From Hyparrhenia diplandra (Eukaryota; Streptophyta; Magnoliopsida; Poales; Poaceae): a stretch of 64,000 bases of DNA. A model generated the notes under the pieces. The model ran no database searches, was not told the DNA's origin, and worked only from the letters and a program-made list of their open reading frames with translations. The stretch is from the NCBI GenBank assembly GCA_015847255.1, contig JADLZK010008766.1, positions 1 to 64,000 on the forward strand. Direction: 5' to 3'. The translations under genes were made by a program, and so were the position numbers. Below are positions 36,101 through 45,705 of this stretch, in pieces (position 1 is the stretch's first letter; each line of letters opens with the position of its first letter).

Positions 36101-38887
36101 TGAAGAAAGCTTGTTTGCTTGCTCATTGTCAAGCTATTACCTTCTATCTCCTTATGAAATCTGAGGGGTTGTCCGTACAGGACCATCCTGTAATTTCTCG
36201 CTTGATAGAGACCAAGAATATGGTAGAGAAGGTTTGTTTTTTAGTAAACCTTATTCCTACATGTACTGAATTCAGGAGGCATGCCCATGCTGCCCTTTAT
36301 CTGCCAGATGACATTTCCCCCTTTCTTATCTTTTTTTTTGTCGATGGTTATTGGGTTGATATTCTAATCAGTCGTAGTATAGTAGACCAAAAATAAGTTT
36401 AGTAGAATTGGTAGCATGGAAGAATTTGTTCTGTTATTGAATATTATTATTTTAGGGCTTGTTAGATAATATTTCTTTCTGAGTTGTTTGGAAAGTTCTT
36501 TGGACTGTGATATATATGAAGATTCAATGTCCTCTCTATCGCAGATAAAGCAAGTCACCATGAATCCAGCGAGGCAAAAGGGAGCACTGATGACCATAGT
36601 ATGCATAGCAGCACCATCCAAACAGATAAGACTGTCAGATTGGACAAACAGGAGGGCAAATATAGCAATGTACTAGCACTGGATAAAGTGATCCAAGTAC
36701 TGTTTCTGCTCTCTTGTGTCTATTACGTTATCGCTTAGGCGCTCCTAATAACACATCATTAATAATTTAGGGTGCTGAAGTCTCTGAATCAAGAAAGAGT
36801 GAGCTTTTCTAATAAAGATTACCATGAAGTCAACGAACAGAAGAACAAGGTTAATCTGATATGAACATGTAGTGTCCATTGTTTTCCTGTTAAGTAAGGG
36901 TGTATTTGCCTGAAATCTGAAATCTACAAATGACAGGATGAACATATGGGCTTGCATAGCCTGGAAATGTTGAAGGTAAGAGCAAACCTTGAGGAAAGAT
37001 TAAAGAAAAAGGGCTCTATAATTTGACAAAGTTGAAGCCAGAGAAGTTGTCAAAAATAGGACAGCTAGTAATAAGTGAGTTATTAGTTATGCATTCTTAT
37101 GTAGTTTTGTTGTTTTTGTTTCTTTGTGGGTTTAGTAATATTTGTCTTTGATGTGTAGAAGAGGCCTGCAGACATTGGATGACTTTGATGATGAAGTGCT
37201 GAAGAATAATCAAATGATGAAACCTAGCAAGCTTGTTGCAGCTGCTGCTAAATCAAATAAAAGCATGGTATGCTACACTGTTCCGAAATTCATTCCCACA
37301 ACTATGTGTTGTGGCACATATTCCCTCCTCCTCCCTATGACATAAGGGTCCCACTATACTTTGTTGGTTTAGAGTTTAGTGTTAAGTTTAGGGTCTAGTG
37401 TCTAGAATTTAGGATTTAGAGTTTAAGGTTTATTTTTATGACGTTTAGCTTGTTTAGGGTTTAGAGTTTAGTGTTTAGAGTTTAAGATTAGGTTTAAGAT
37501 TTATAATTATAGTTTAGGGTAGTATGTGTTGCCACACATAGTTGTGGGAAGTAGGTGTTGTACACTGTTCAGTTACAGGCTGTTTGTTTTTGTTGTACTA
37601 GTTTAGATGTAATTGTTTCCTGTAGTCCTAGGTTTTTGTAATGGAATAATATGTCAATCCCTCATGCATCAATGGCCTTAGTCATCGTAGTAGGTTGGAA
37701 ATACTTTCATTTGGATATCTTGAACATTATAGTATCCAGGATATTTGTAGTTCCAAAGTAATTTGTCTAGTGAGTTTGAAAATGATGGTGAATTTTACAT
37801 TCTGATTTTGGTTCTTGTAAGTTTATTTCAGTTTTAAGCATATCACTTTTCACCTAAAAGAAGTATAAGAAAAAGGGTGTGTTTTCATGTGATGGTTTAC
37901 TTTTTTGGGATACATATAGGTTTTGGCCCCTCCCCTCTGGAAACATGCCCTTAGTATGATATGTATGCTTTGAAAAGAAGAAAAAAAGGAATTTGAATGA
38001 GCTGCATATATGCTCAGTATAAGCTATGATGTGTCTTAAGCTTTATTCGGAGTTACAAGCTTTGGTTGTCTGATTGTGTCTAACCCCTGTTTCGTGTCTT
38101 CAAGTTTGTTTCTGGTGATGATGACCTTCGAAGAGAGATAATATTGGAGAAAGACGGAGGAAACACGAGCCGTGTACTATCAAGAGTAGGAGCTAACTCA
38201 GTGGAAGATCATGAGTTGCCAGATGGTGACGCTTCTGAAGATGACCATGAGTTGTCAGAAGGTGGTGATGCTTCTGAAGATGGCTTCTATGAGAATGTTA
38301 AAAGACAGAGGACTGAAAAACTATCAATCAAGAATGCTCTGTACTCGAGGTAAGTTTCACTGGTATACCAAGGTAGTAAATAGTGTGCTTCTGGTGAATG
38401 CTATACTGCTGCTTACTTTTTCCTGTATGACAGAACTCCGGGCATTGAACCTGCGGAGGAGGAAACTGAAGGCGATGGCAAGAGGACGATTTCATATCAG
38501 GTTATTCTTCACCTGCTGCATCATGTAACATATATTATATAGTTTGATTTCCTGTTACGTGCTTCTGAGTAAATCCAAACTCTTGCAGATCTTGAAGAAC
38601 AGAGGTTTAACACGTTCCAGGAATAAGAAAAAGAAGAATCCACGAAAGAACTACAGGGTAAGTAACATAAATTGTAGTATATGTGACTTGTGAGTCATCT
38701 AAACTGGTAGGACGTTAACACGATAGCTTATAATTTTTTCTACTACTATTTTCAGGATAAGCATAAAAACAAGCTTGTCAAGCGGAAAGGCCAAGTGCGT
38801 GATATCAAGAAGCCGTCTGGTCCATATGGAGGTGAAATGTCTGGCATCAACCCGAATGTCAGCCGCAGTGTTCGGTTCAAGAGTTGA
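33126..38887 (+). CDS. Sas10/Utp3 ribosome-biogenesis protein (THALLO-like), with frameshifts
   Basis: Sixteen exons: 33126-33242, 33360-33401, 33527-33576, 33920-34018, 34503-34759, 34986-35062, 35330-35414, 36058-36231, 36545-36696, 36771-36849, 36937-37074, 37159-37267, 38105-38349, 38434-38500, 38589-38657, 38756-38887; about 630 residues. Seen: start MGKRQRK, HKQRDMIPFDADD, acidic stretches, DYEEWDKGYISKL, a Sas10/Utp3/C1D domain (HEELRAIGQLTSE to HPVISRLIETKNMVEK), and the C-terminal Sas10 domain ending NPRKNYRDKHKNKLVKRKGQ to SRSVRFKS. Family role: nucleolar small-subunit processome component for 18S rRNA maturation, like Arabidopsis THAL. Phase arithmetic implies about eight small indels: near 33179, 33957, 36555, 36797, 37010, 37055, 38129 and 38169. 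Exons 14-16 are clean. It may be an error-laden copy of a working gene or a recent pseudogene. Confidence 0.88.
37293..37550. mobile_element. MITE with telomere-like interior, in a Sas10-gene intron
   Basis: Inverted ends of about 28 bp: TTCCCACAACTATGTGTTGT at 37293 onward pairs with the complement of the block ending CACATAGTTGTGGGAA at 37550. The interior is a run of degenerate GTTTAGGG/GTTTAGAG units. The flanks share TACACTGTTC on both sides at unequal distance, so the exact target duplication is uncertain. It lies in the intron between 37267 and 38105. Confidence 0.65.
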
Positions 38888-39298
38888 TGCCAGTGGTAGT
38901 TACCGTAGTATATTTAGGTTGGACATGAAAGGGTTGTTTCTGATCGCAACTTGGCATTTTTTGCATGTTATTAAGATGGATTAATTCTTTAGTTTGTGTT
39001 TGGATATTAGATGAGTAAAATTTTGCCTGCGAGAAATATAGTTATCGCCACTGCCTGTGTCGCTGTTTCTGAAAGCGTGATTAAGCCAAAACTAAGTTTA
39101 ATCATTAAGGGAGTTCATATATTATTTTTGAATCATATATGCTCTATACAGAAGTCCTCATTGTCTGATCTTTTTATATAAAAAGGCCTTGTAGTAGCAT
39201 GTAAGTCATATGTTATCTATATACGTATACGTATACATGCATGGCCATCATCAAGGTGTCACAGTTAATTATTCCAACTGAGTAGTAACGACTGACAA
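38888..39298. other. 3' flank of the Sas10 gene
   Basis: No coding region is supported. The first part should be the 3' untranslated region of the plus-strand Sas10 gene. AT-rich DNA follows, with a TATACGTATACGTATACATG stretch near 39217. Confidence 0.4.
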
Positions 39299-39754
39299 CT
39301 AGTGGATAGCATGCAAAGAGTGCGTAAAATACGCCGCGTGGTGGCTGGACCGGCCGGTGATCACACGATCGATGCGGCGACAGATGGTGACGCCGTCGCC
39401 GATGGTGAGCTGGCACTCGTCAGCGGCGAGCATGACGTTGAGGTCTCGCATAACGGCCGAGGTGCGTGGTCCGACAGGGGCGCGGCGCGTCGGGCGGCAG
39501 CGCCACCATGCCCGCCCACAGCGTGTCGTCGCACACGATGACGCCGCCGACACGCACCAGGCGGATCGAGCAGCTGCTCCGCACATAGTTAGGCTTGTCG
39601 GCGTCGACGTCGAACGCGCCGTGGTTCCCCTCGTCGGCGAGCAGCGCGTCCAGGTGCTCCAGCGAGGAAGTCCACCTTGCCCGCGACGCCGGCGCGCGAG
39701 ATGTCTAGTACTCGCGGCTCGTCGGGCAGCAGGGGAGTAGTAACACTTGATCAA
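39299..39754 (-). pseudogene. Caffeoyl-CoA O-methyltransferase-like 3' fragment
   Basis: The minus strand encodes pieces of a CCoAOMT-like SAM-dependent methyltransferase: DADKPNY (metal and substrate-binding region), RLVRVGGVIVCDDTLWAGMV, ALPPDAP, a MRDLNVMLAADE block and the family C-terminus GDGVTICRRI. The pieces lie in different frames, and sequence is missing between them, for example just before and after DADKPNY. The usual stop after CRRI is absent, so the last frame runs on to 39299. The N-terminal half of the enzyme was not found upstream (39755-40400). Family members methylate caffeoyl-CoA or flavonoids; this copy cannot. Confidence 0.72.
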
Positions 39755-40832
39755 CGGTCAGGAAATTAACCGAAGTTTTACAAGTCGTCGTCTAATAAAA
39801 TGCACCAGTGCATCATGTCTTTCGATTTGTCGTCTGTACGTCCAGATGTCACAGAACACAATACGGAGTGTATGTAGGATCAGGATTCAGGAGGAATCGA
39901 ATGATAAGCTAGATATATATCATCGATCGTGTACATCATCATCAGTAGTACATGCCAAAGGATTCAACTTGCCCTGCACTGCAGATAAGACAATGGAGGG
40001 AGGAGGCGAGGATTGATCCATCATTCAGACGCCGTCTGCTCCCGCCCTCGCTCGCCGACCTCGCACTGCTCGATACCTAGCTTCGCTTCCGGTTCCAGGG
40101 AAGAATCCAAGACGGGAGCAGGAAGACAGCATCACGCGTGGCGCCACACCCGGTGGCGACGGCGACGGCGACGGCGACCATATGGATCGAGAACACTGAT
40201 CCTGCTGCTGCTTGAGCTCTAGACAACCTTGATGTGACCAAGCGGATCGCCATGGGAACACCACGGCGGCGGCAGCTACCTCCATGACACGCACAGGAAT
40301 TCAGGTTCAGGGACTCATTCATCATGCCTAGCTACTGATCCTGCATGCGCACTCAATTTATAGCCGGGAGATTTTGGAGACGACAGACGAGACAAAGATG
40401 GACACCGGGGATCGGAGCTAGCTAGCTGCTAGTAGGAGATCGACCAAGATATATTATGGCCTGGTGCATCTTCGCTCTGGCGGCATCTTCCATGGATATG
40501 CTCGTCACAGCAGCTAGTATATACTAATGCATCTTCCATGAGTATCTAGTAGCTTTAATTTTGTTTTGTTTCTTTCTCCTCATGGTTCTTGGTCGTGTTG
40601 GATTGTGGTGTGGGATGGCCATTGGCTAGTGCTCTTCCTTTGGCCCAAAGATCGATACTTCAGTGGCTTCTCTTTTGTTTCCTCGATTCGATTGGATTTT
40701 CGACACTGGACGACGGGCCACCCACACAGGCATACTGTACTTATCAAGGACATGTGATTAATTAAGCTATGCTTCCTTCAAACTTGTACTTAGCACACAG
40801 CTCATGGCCATACTATTTGGCCTAGCAGGACA
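39755..40832. other. Gene-free stretch containing copy 2 of a duplication
   Basis: Positions 39888-40235 repeat the segment at 29262-29750, without the MITE seen there. A CGGCGA hexamer run lies at about 40153-40176. A 60-bp piece at 40587-40649 (GGTCGTGTTGGAT to CTCTTCCTTTGG) recurs at 43261-43320. No intact gene was recognised. Confidence 0.5.
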
Positions 40833-42435
40833 AGACTAAAGAAAACATTTGGACCTGGGACTAATGTTCCAAGAGATAATTATGAGCCATCTCGTAGTCG
40901 ACATGCTTGCTTCAAATTTGTACGGTTGCTCTACTTCTCAAGAGTCGACCAAAAGTGCATCTAATTAATATATGGCCCTCAAGATATCTGCCGATAAGGC
41001 TGTCCCCAACGCTCCAGCTTGTACAACTGCACCATAGCCTCCACGTAGGAGCCTTTGCTCCACGTCAACCCAAGCAACAGTTTCATGGAGGTACAGAGCT
41101 TCCTGCAGAGAAGCCGTGTGCTTCATACAAAAGTGTAAAGCATATGTTTAATAATGCGTTGGAGACTTCACCGTGTACCTTGGCTAACAGAATATGGAGA
41201 GAAAAGCTGAATGAGAAGGGAAAAGGCCCTACAAGGGACATCGATGGAGGTGGAAAAAGTAACTATTACTTTAGAAGATTCTCACCTTGCACCTTGCTTT
41301 CTAATGAGTTTGGTCTAGGCAGAGTTGATGCAGTATGATTCGTCCTGCCTGCGTTGGTCCTACACCAATATTAACCTCCGAAAAAGTTACCTCCCACGGG
41401 AGGTTCAAGCAGCAGGTTGTGCAAGGCACGGTGTTATATTGTCACTGTGTCATGACGATACATGTTTTAGCTTTTCATGGAGAAAATTTGGACCCAATCG
41501 TTGCAGTGTGGATAGAGAACCGGAAGGCATGTAGACGTGGTCCCAATCAAGAGACCAACAATCTTGCCACAACACGTTTCAAGCCGTTGCCTCGCCACTC
41601 TGGAGCGTTGGGAAGCTCTAACAATAAAAACTCTCTTTTTTGTCATGCGGTTTCTATCCAAGCAAAGAAAGCCCTTTTGTTTTACCAACTAGAAGAGTCC
41701 CATCCTTTTTACTAGCTTGTTTGGGATCATTCCAAGGTTATTCGTTCCAGAAAAATTATGCTCCTCTAGTCTAGGTGGCGTCACATGAAAATTATCCCAA
41801 GTTGCAAACTTGCAATACTGATACGTACGTTGAGATTTGCTCCTCGAAAAAAGAGACATGCGCTGGACTAGTGGCCAGTGGTCTCTTGTTGTCCTTAATT
41901 TGGCCGGGTTGCTGGCAGCCTCCATCATCTTCAACTAATTGTGCTTAAAGTTGTTTGATTTGATTTTTTTTAATTAATGTTTTCTGCTAATGGCGTCTCA
42001 AGTAATGGACCTTGCCCTTTTAAAAAAAAAAAAGTAATGGACCTTGCGATGTGCGAGCATCATTTGAGAATGTGCTGGACGGGAGACGACCTCTGCCACT
42101 TGGCATGACCTGGCCGGCGGACGCAGGCGAATCGTATCATGTGGGTCAAAATTGTTTTTCTTTTTGTTTGTTGTATAACTTTATTTAAAAATAATTATTA
42201 TGAATGTTTAAATATTCTCTCTATTATATCTTGAATTATAGAGTATATCTAAGTAATTTTAGGACTACTAATTAAAGAGCCTAACAAAAGAGACTAATTT
42301 GCACGTCATTGATTTTGTCAGCATGAGTCATTTTGAGCAAGTCTACCATGTTTAAAAGGTATGCATAGATGCATGCATCTACGTGTTTTAAAAGACAGCC
42401 ACACATTGATGATAGGTTAAGCAATCCAAAAAAAT
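40833..42435. repeat. Segmental duplication, copy A
   Basis: Co-linear with 48419-50328. Shared landmarks: GGACCT-GGACTAATGTTCC, CGACATGCTTGCTTCAAA, CTAATTAATATATGGCCCT, TACACCAATATTAACC, CATGGAGAAAATTTGG, GTGGTCCCAAT, CCCATCCTTTTTACTAGCTT, GACATGCGCTGGACTAGTGG, TAATGGACCTTGCGATGTGC and GGTTAAGCAATCCAAA. Copy A lacks the three MITEs of copy B but has about 330 bp at 40990-41325 not present in copy B. No intact reading frame is evident. Confidence 0.85.
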
Positions 42436-42449
42436 ATATCTATATACCT

Positions 42450-42830
42450 ATTTTTTTAGATAATAGATAATATAATCCGGCCTCTACATCCAGGGGATGT
42501 ACACAGCCAATTATTACAAAGTTTGGGAAAATGTAAAAATGAAAGCAAGCCGAAAGTGTCCGAAACATAGACATAGGAACTAAAGCAATCGGAATAAATG
42601 CTTCCACCCCTATTGGAAATTTCTAAAGCAACCATCTCCAATTGTTTGCTTAAGGCAATTAGGGACTCCTTTGCTTGCTCATCATGCTGTAATTGGGTCT
42701 AGAAGCGCAACCAATCGCCCCCCCGAAGATAACCCCTGCATAATAGAGTTAGATTTCAATTTTTTAAAAATCATGTCATTGCGACATCTCCAGATGACCC
42801 AGAAAAAGGCATAACAAACAGGAAATTTCA
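42450..42830 (-). mobile_element. 3' remnant of a LINE-type retroelement
   Basis: Read on the minus strand it begins with FWVIWRCRNDMIFK, the usual C-terminal part of plant non-LTR retroelement ORF2 (zf-RVT region), and continues through LEMVALEISNRGG, with frame breaks. It ends at an A-rich tail at the low-coordinate side (about 42450-42456), as expected for a LINE 3' end. Nothing of the reverse transcriptase core is left. Confidence 0.65.
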
Positions 42831-43260
42831 GCTCACCAAATTATTTCTTTTACCTTTTTTCATCCTCTTTTCTTCCACCATACCTTTTTTGTCTGTCGTA
42901 CATTACCAAATAGGATTGCATATGTCCGTCATAAGACACCAAATTGGACTTCAAATGGCCTTTCTCCAATTTTCATCGTACATGTTTCTTGTCGGACTCC
43001 TAGAGAGCAAAAACATCACGGGTCAAGGTTTTCAGGGCACATCTTCCCGTATCTGATACGCAAGGTTTTCAGGGCACAACATCTTCCCGTATCTGATACG
43101 ATTCCATAGGCCGCTCATAGTTGTTGTTAGTTAAAGTTGAAGACCGAGCATTGCTTAATTGTAGTGGCTGTTCCAAGATGCTGCTTGCAGATTGCGAATT
43201 CTAATTTTGGCTTCCTTTGATAGATGAGGATGTCAGTGACATGAAAGCCGATTTTGCTGC

Positions 43261-43320
43261 TCTTGGTCGTGTTGGATTTGGAGTGGGATGGCCATTGGCT
43301 AGTGCTCTTCCTTTGGTTCA
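43261..43320. repeat. Short duplicate of 40587-40649
   Basis: About 60 bp share GGTCGTGTTGGAT and GGGATGGCCATTGGCTAGTG, then CTCTTCCTTTGG. The origin is not known; the surrounding 42830-43620 DNA has no recognised gene and includes a short direct repeat of CATCTTCCCGTATCTGATAC (43042, 43081). Confidence 0.65.
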
Positions 43321-43622
43321 AATTGCTCGTTGAAGACTTCGGCTTTGACGTCGACGACACTAGTGGTGAGCTTGGTACGTGCGATACTCCTCTCTGCATA
43401 AGATTTGTTGCTTGGGTGGACCTGACTCTGCCACATTTGTCATCATTAATTAATGTAGTCCTTCAGTTTGAGATCCATTATGTCTGGTTCATTAAATTCA
43501 TTACATTAAATTCGCAGACTATTGGTCTGGGTTGACTTATATATTGAAATTTGCATCCCAACTTGTCACTTGTTATGATATCTATAGCAATATGTTTTGT
43601 TGGCTTCTAGGTGACTTAGGTA

Positions 43623-43929
43623 CTCCCTCCATCCCAGATTACATGACGTTCTGCATGTTGTCACAGATACCAACATTCCTCCTAAATTACCCTACCACCG
43701 CTTCAGGAATCTTCATCTGAGTGGACATTTATAGTAGAGGCATGCATTCTTGGAAGCTGCACTGTCCGGGAGCCTCTCCTTTCACTTCCTTTGTTTCATT
43801 TCATTTTTTATTCACTGTGGACGGACAAGTCGATGGATGATAGGCGCTGCGGTGACCGTAGAAGCTATGGCGTACTATGCGGTAGGAGGGACAAAAGCTA
43901 GAACATCGTTTATTCTAGGACAGAGGGAC
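43623..43929. mobile_element. Stowaway-like MITE
   Basis: The left end CTCCCTCCATCCCAGA and the right end, which reads CTAGGACAGAGGGAC, form an imperfect inverted repeat, and TA flanks both sides (43621-43622, 43930-43931). About 307 bp, long for a Stowaway element; the central part may be acquired DNA. Confidence 0.55.
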
Positions 43930-43955
43930 TATTCTCTTTATATTGGGAAGAATTA

Positions 43956-45105
43956 AAAGCTTTATGTTGTGCTGCTTTGGATGGGTAACTGGATACTGTG
44001 AAGTACCTTCTGACGAAGGGGCCAATTTGAATAAGAAAAACAGCCGTGGCCAAGTTCCCCTCCACTGTGCATCTAAAAGCATATTCTGAGTGTTCTTTTA
44101 GCAGATTTGTCTAACTACAAAAGGAATAGTAGATGTAAAAGAAACATTTACTGTTTCCAGGATAGCGATTGTTGTGTTATTCCTTCTCTTAGTGAGATGT
44201 TTTATTTTTCTTAGAGCTTCCATACAAGTTTGAAAAATATAAATTATTGAATTGTTATACTCTTCTCCACTTTTTTTTTCGTCCTTTAGAATCCCTAATT
44301 CTATAAGCATTCTTTTTACCTTTTGAGCCCTGGCTAAGATTATGTTGAGGACATGTTACGCTTTAACTTTGGATGCCATTTTGTGACAACTACTGATAGG
44401 CATATGCTGCTTAAGATCATATAAGACATAATACACATCATCTGTTATAAGATTGTACCTCATTGTCGTTTACCTATTTTGTGTAAGGTTTCCTATGCTT
44501 ATGGTATGTACGAAAGTGATAGTAACTCAAATTTTGTGACTTTTCAAGTAGGATATAACGAAGTGGTCAAGATAGTATTATCAAAAGGAGCACTAGTTGA
44601 TATAACTTATGCTGATGGGTCACCGCTGCATATTGCTGCCTTCCATGGGAAGATCAGTGGTGTGAAAGTTTTATTGGAGCACCGTGTGGATGTAACAAAT
44701 TTCAAATTTTCTATGTATTTTCACTATATGTGATATTTTTTTTTTATTTCTTAAAAAAATACAGACAAGTCTTAAATTTAGGTACATCATTGATGACCAC
44801 ACTCTATGTTACTGCAAGCAAATCTTTGGAGGAATCTATTGCGTTAGAGTGTGTTAAGCTACTTGTTCAGGTCAGCTACATCGTTGTTTTGGTATAATCT
44901 CATAGAATAACTCGTGACTACTATTTTGATACATTGTTCACATATTTAATTTAATGTAGTTCATGTCTACATGCAGCAGCTGATGTAAATTTTATTCATT
45001 CCAACAATCCGCTACGGTAGCAACAATGTTTGACTTACTTGAGTGTACTAAATATTTGTTGAAAAATGGTGCGAGCGCAAATATTCCATATTATTGTGTG
45101 AGTAA
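43956..45105 (+). pseudogene. Ankyrin-repeat protein relic
   Basis: Scattered plus-strand stretches read as ankyrin repeats: a piece near 43956-44085 (LDTVKYLLTKG and QVPLHCASKS after frame corrections), 44548-44695 (GYNEVVKIVLSKGALVDITY, GSPLHIAAFHGKISGVKVLL), 44790-44870 (LYVTASKSLEESIALECVKL) and 45030-45100 (LECTKYLLKNGASANIPYY). GT and AG signals between them suggest former introns. Stops and frame breaks are present and no start or end was found. The parent was probably an ankyrin/TPR-type grass protein; a working gene is not supported. Confidence 0.7.
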
Positions 45106-45705
45106 CACCATCACCCCTCTCCAACCCTATGCTCTCTTTAATTGGTTGTTTTGTGGTTCTTGCAGTTTTCTTAATAATGCCATGCCATCTATTTTTTTTT
45201 TTTTTTGCCAATAAATATGTATAGATGTACTGAAGGATTTATGTCTATGGTTTTGTTAATCATTGATTTTATTTACCATATTTTGGACATATGAGACAAA
45301 ACATCTTTCTTAGTTTTAACAGTAAGCATCTACCTAAGCCATACAATCAATTTACGACAACCTTCTTGTTTGCAAATAACAAATTCACACATTTGTTGCT
45401 ACTTTCCCTATTGCTATTGTCGCTACTATCCTACAATGAAGTGGAAGACCTTCCCAAGTCTGGATCCTACAGTTAGGATAGAGGTTGTGACTTGAAATCG
45501 ATCTAAATCACCATACATGCCCTAAATTTTATAGCTATCTAATCTAGTGGTGTATAGAACACGAACAAAAATACAATAGAGTGAGCATTTCTTCTATCCG
45601 TCTCCCTTATATAGCCAAAAGATACTAGGCCCATAAGCACAGGTCATGGCCCGACTATTTGCCCTAGCCCACCATGACACGACCAACAATTGGATGTCAT
45701 GCTAG

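Noticed and set aside
37159..37267. A further frameshift in exon 12 of the Sas10 gene
   Set aside because: With the AA carried over from exon 11 the exon reads KRGLQTLDDFDDEVLKN without any correction.
37380..37520. Interstitial telomere or chromosome-end sequence
   Set aside because: The TTTAGGG-like units are degenerate, short and bounded by inverted repeats in an intron, so an element-borne repeat is more likely.
40025..40325. Minus-strand gene start near 40325 as the missing N-terminus of the CCoAOMT fragment
   Set aside because: The frames there show no similarity to the known N-terminal part of these enzymes and are also found, broken, in the duplicate at 29.6 kb.
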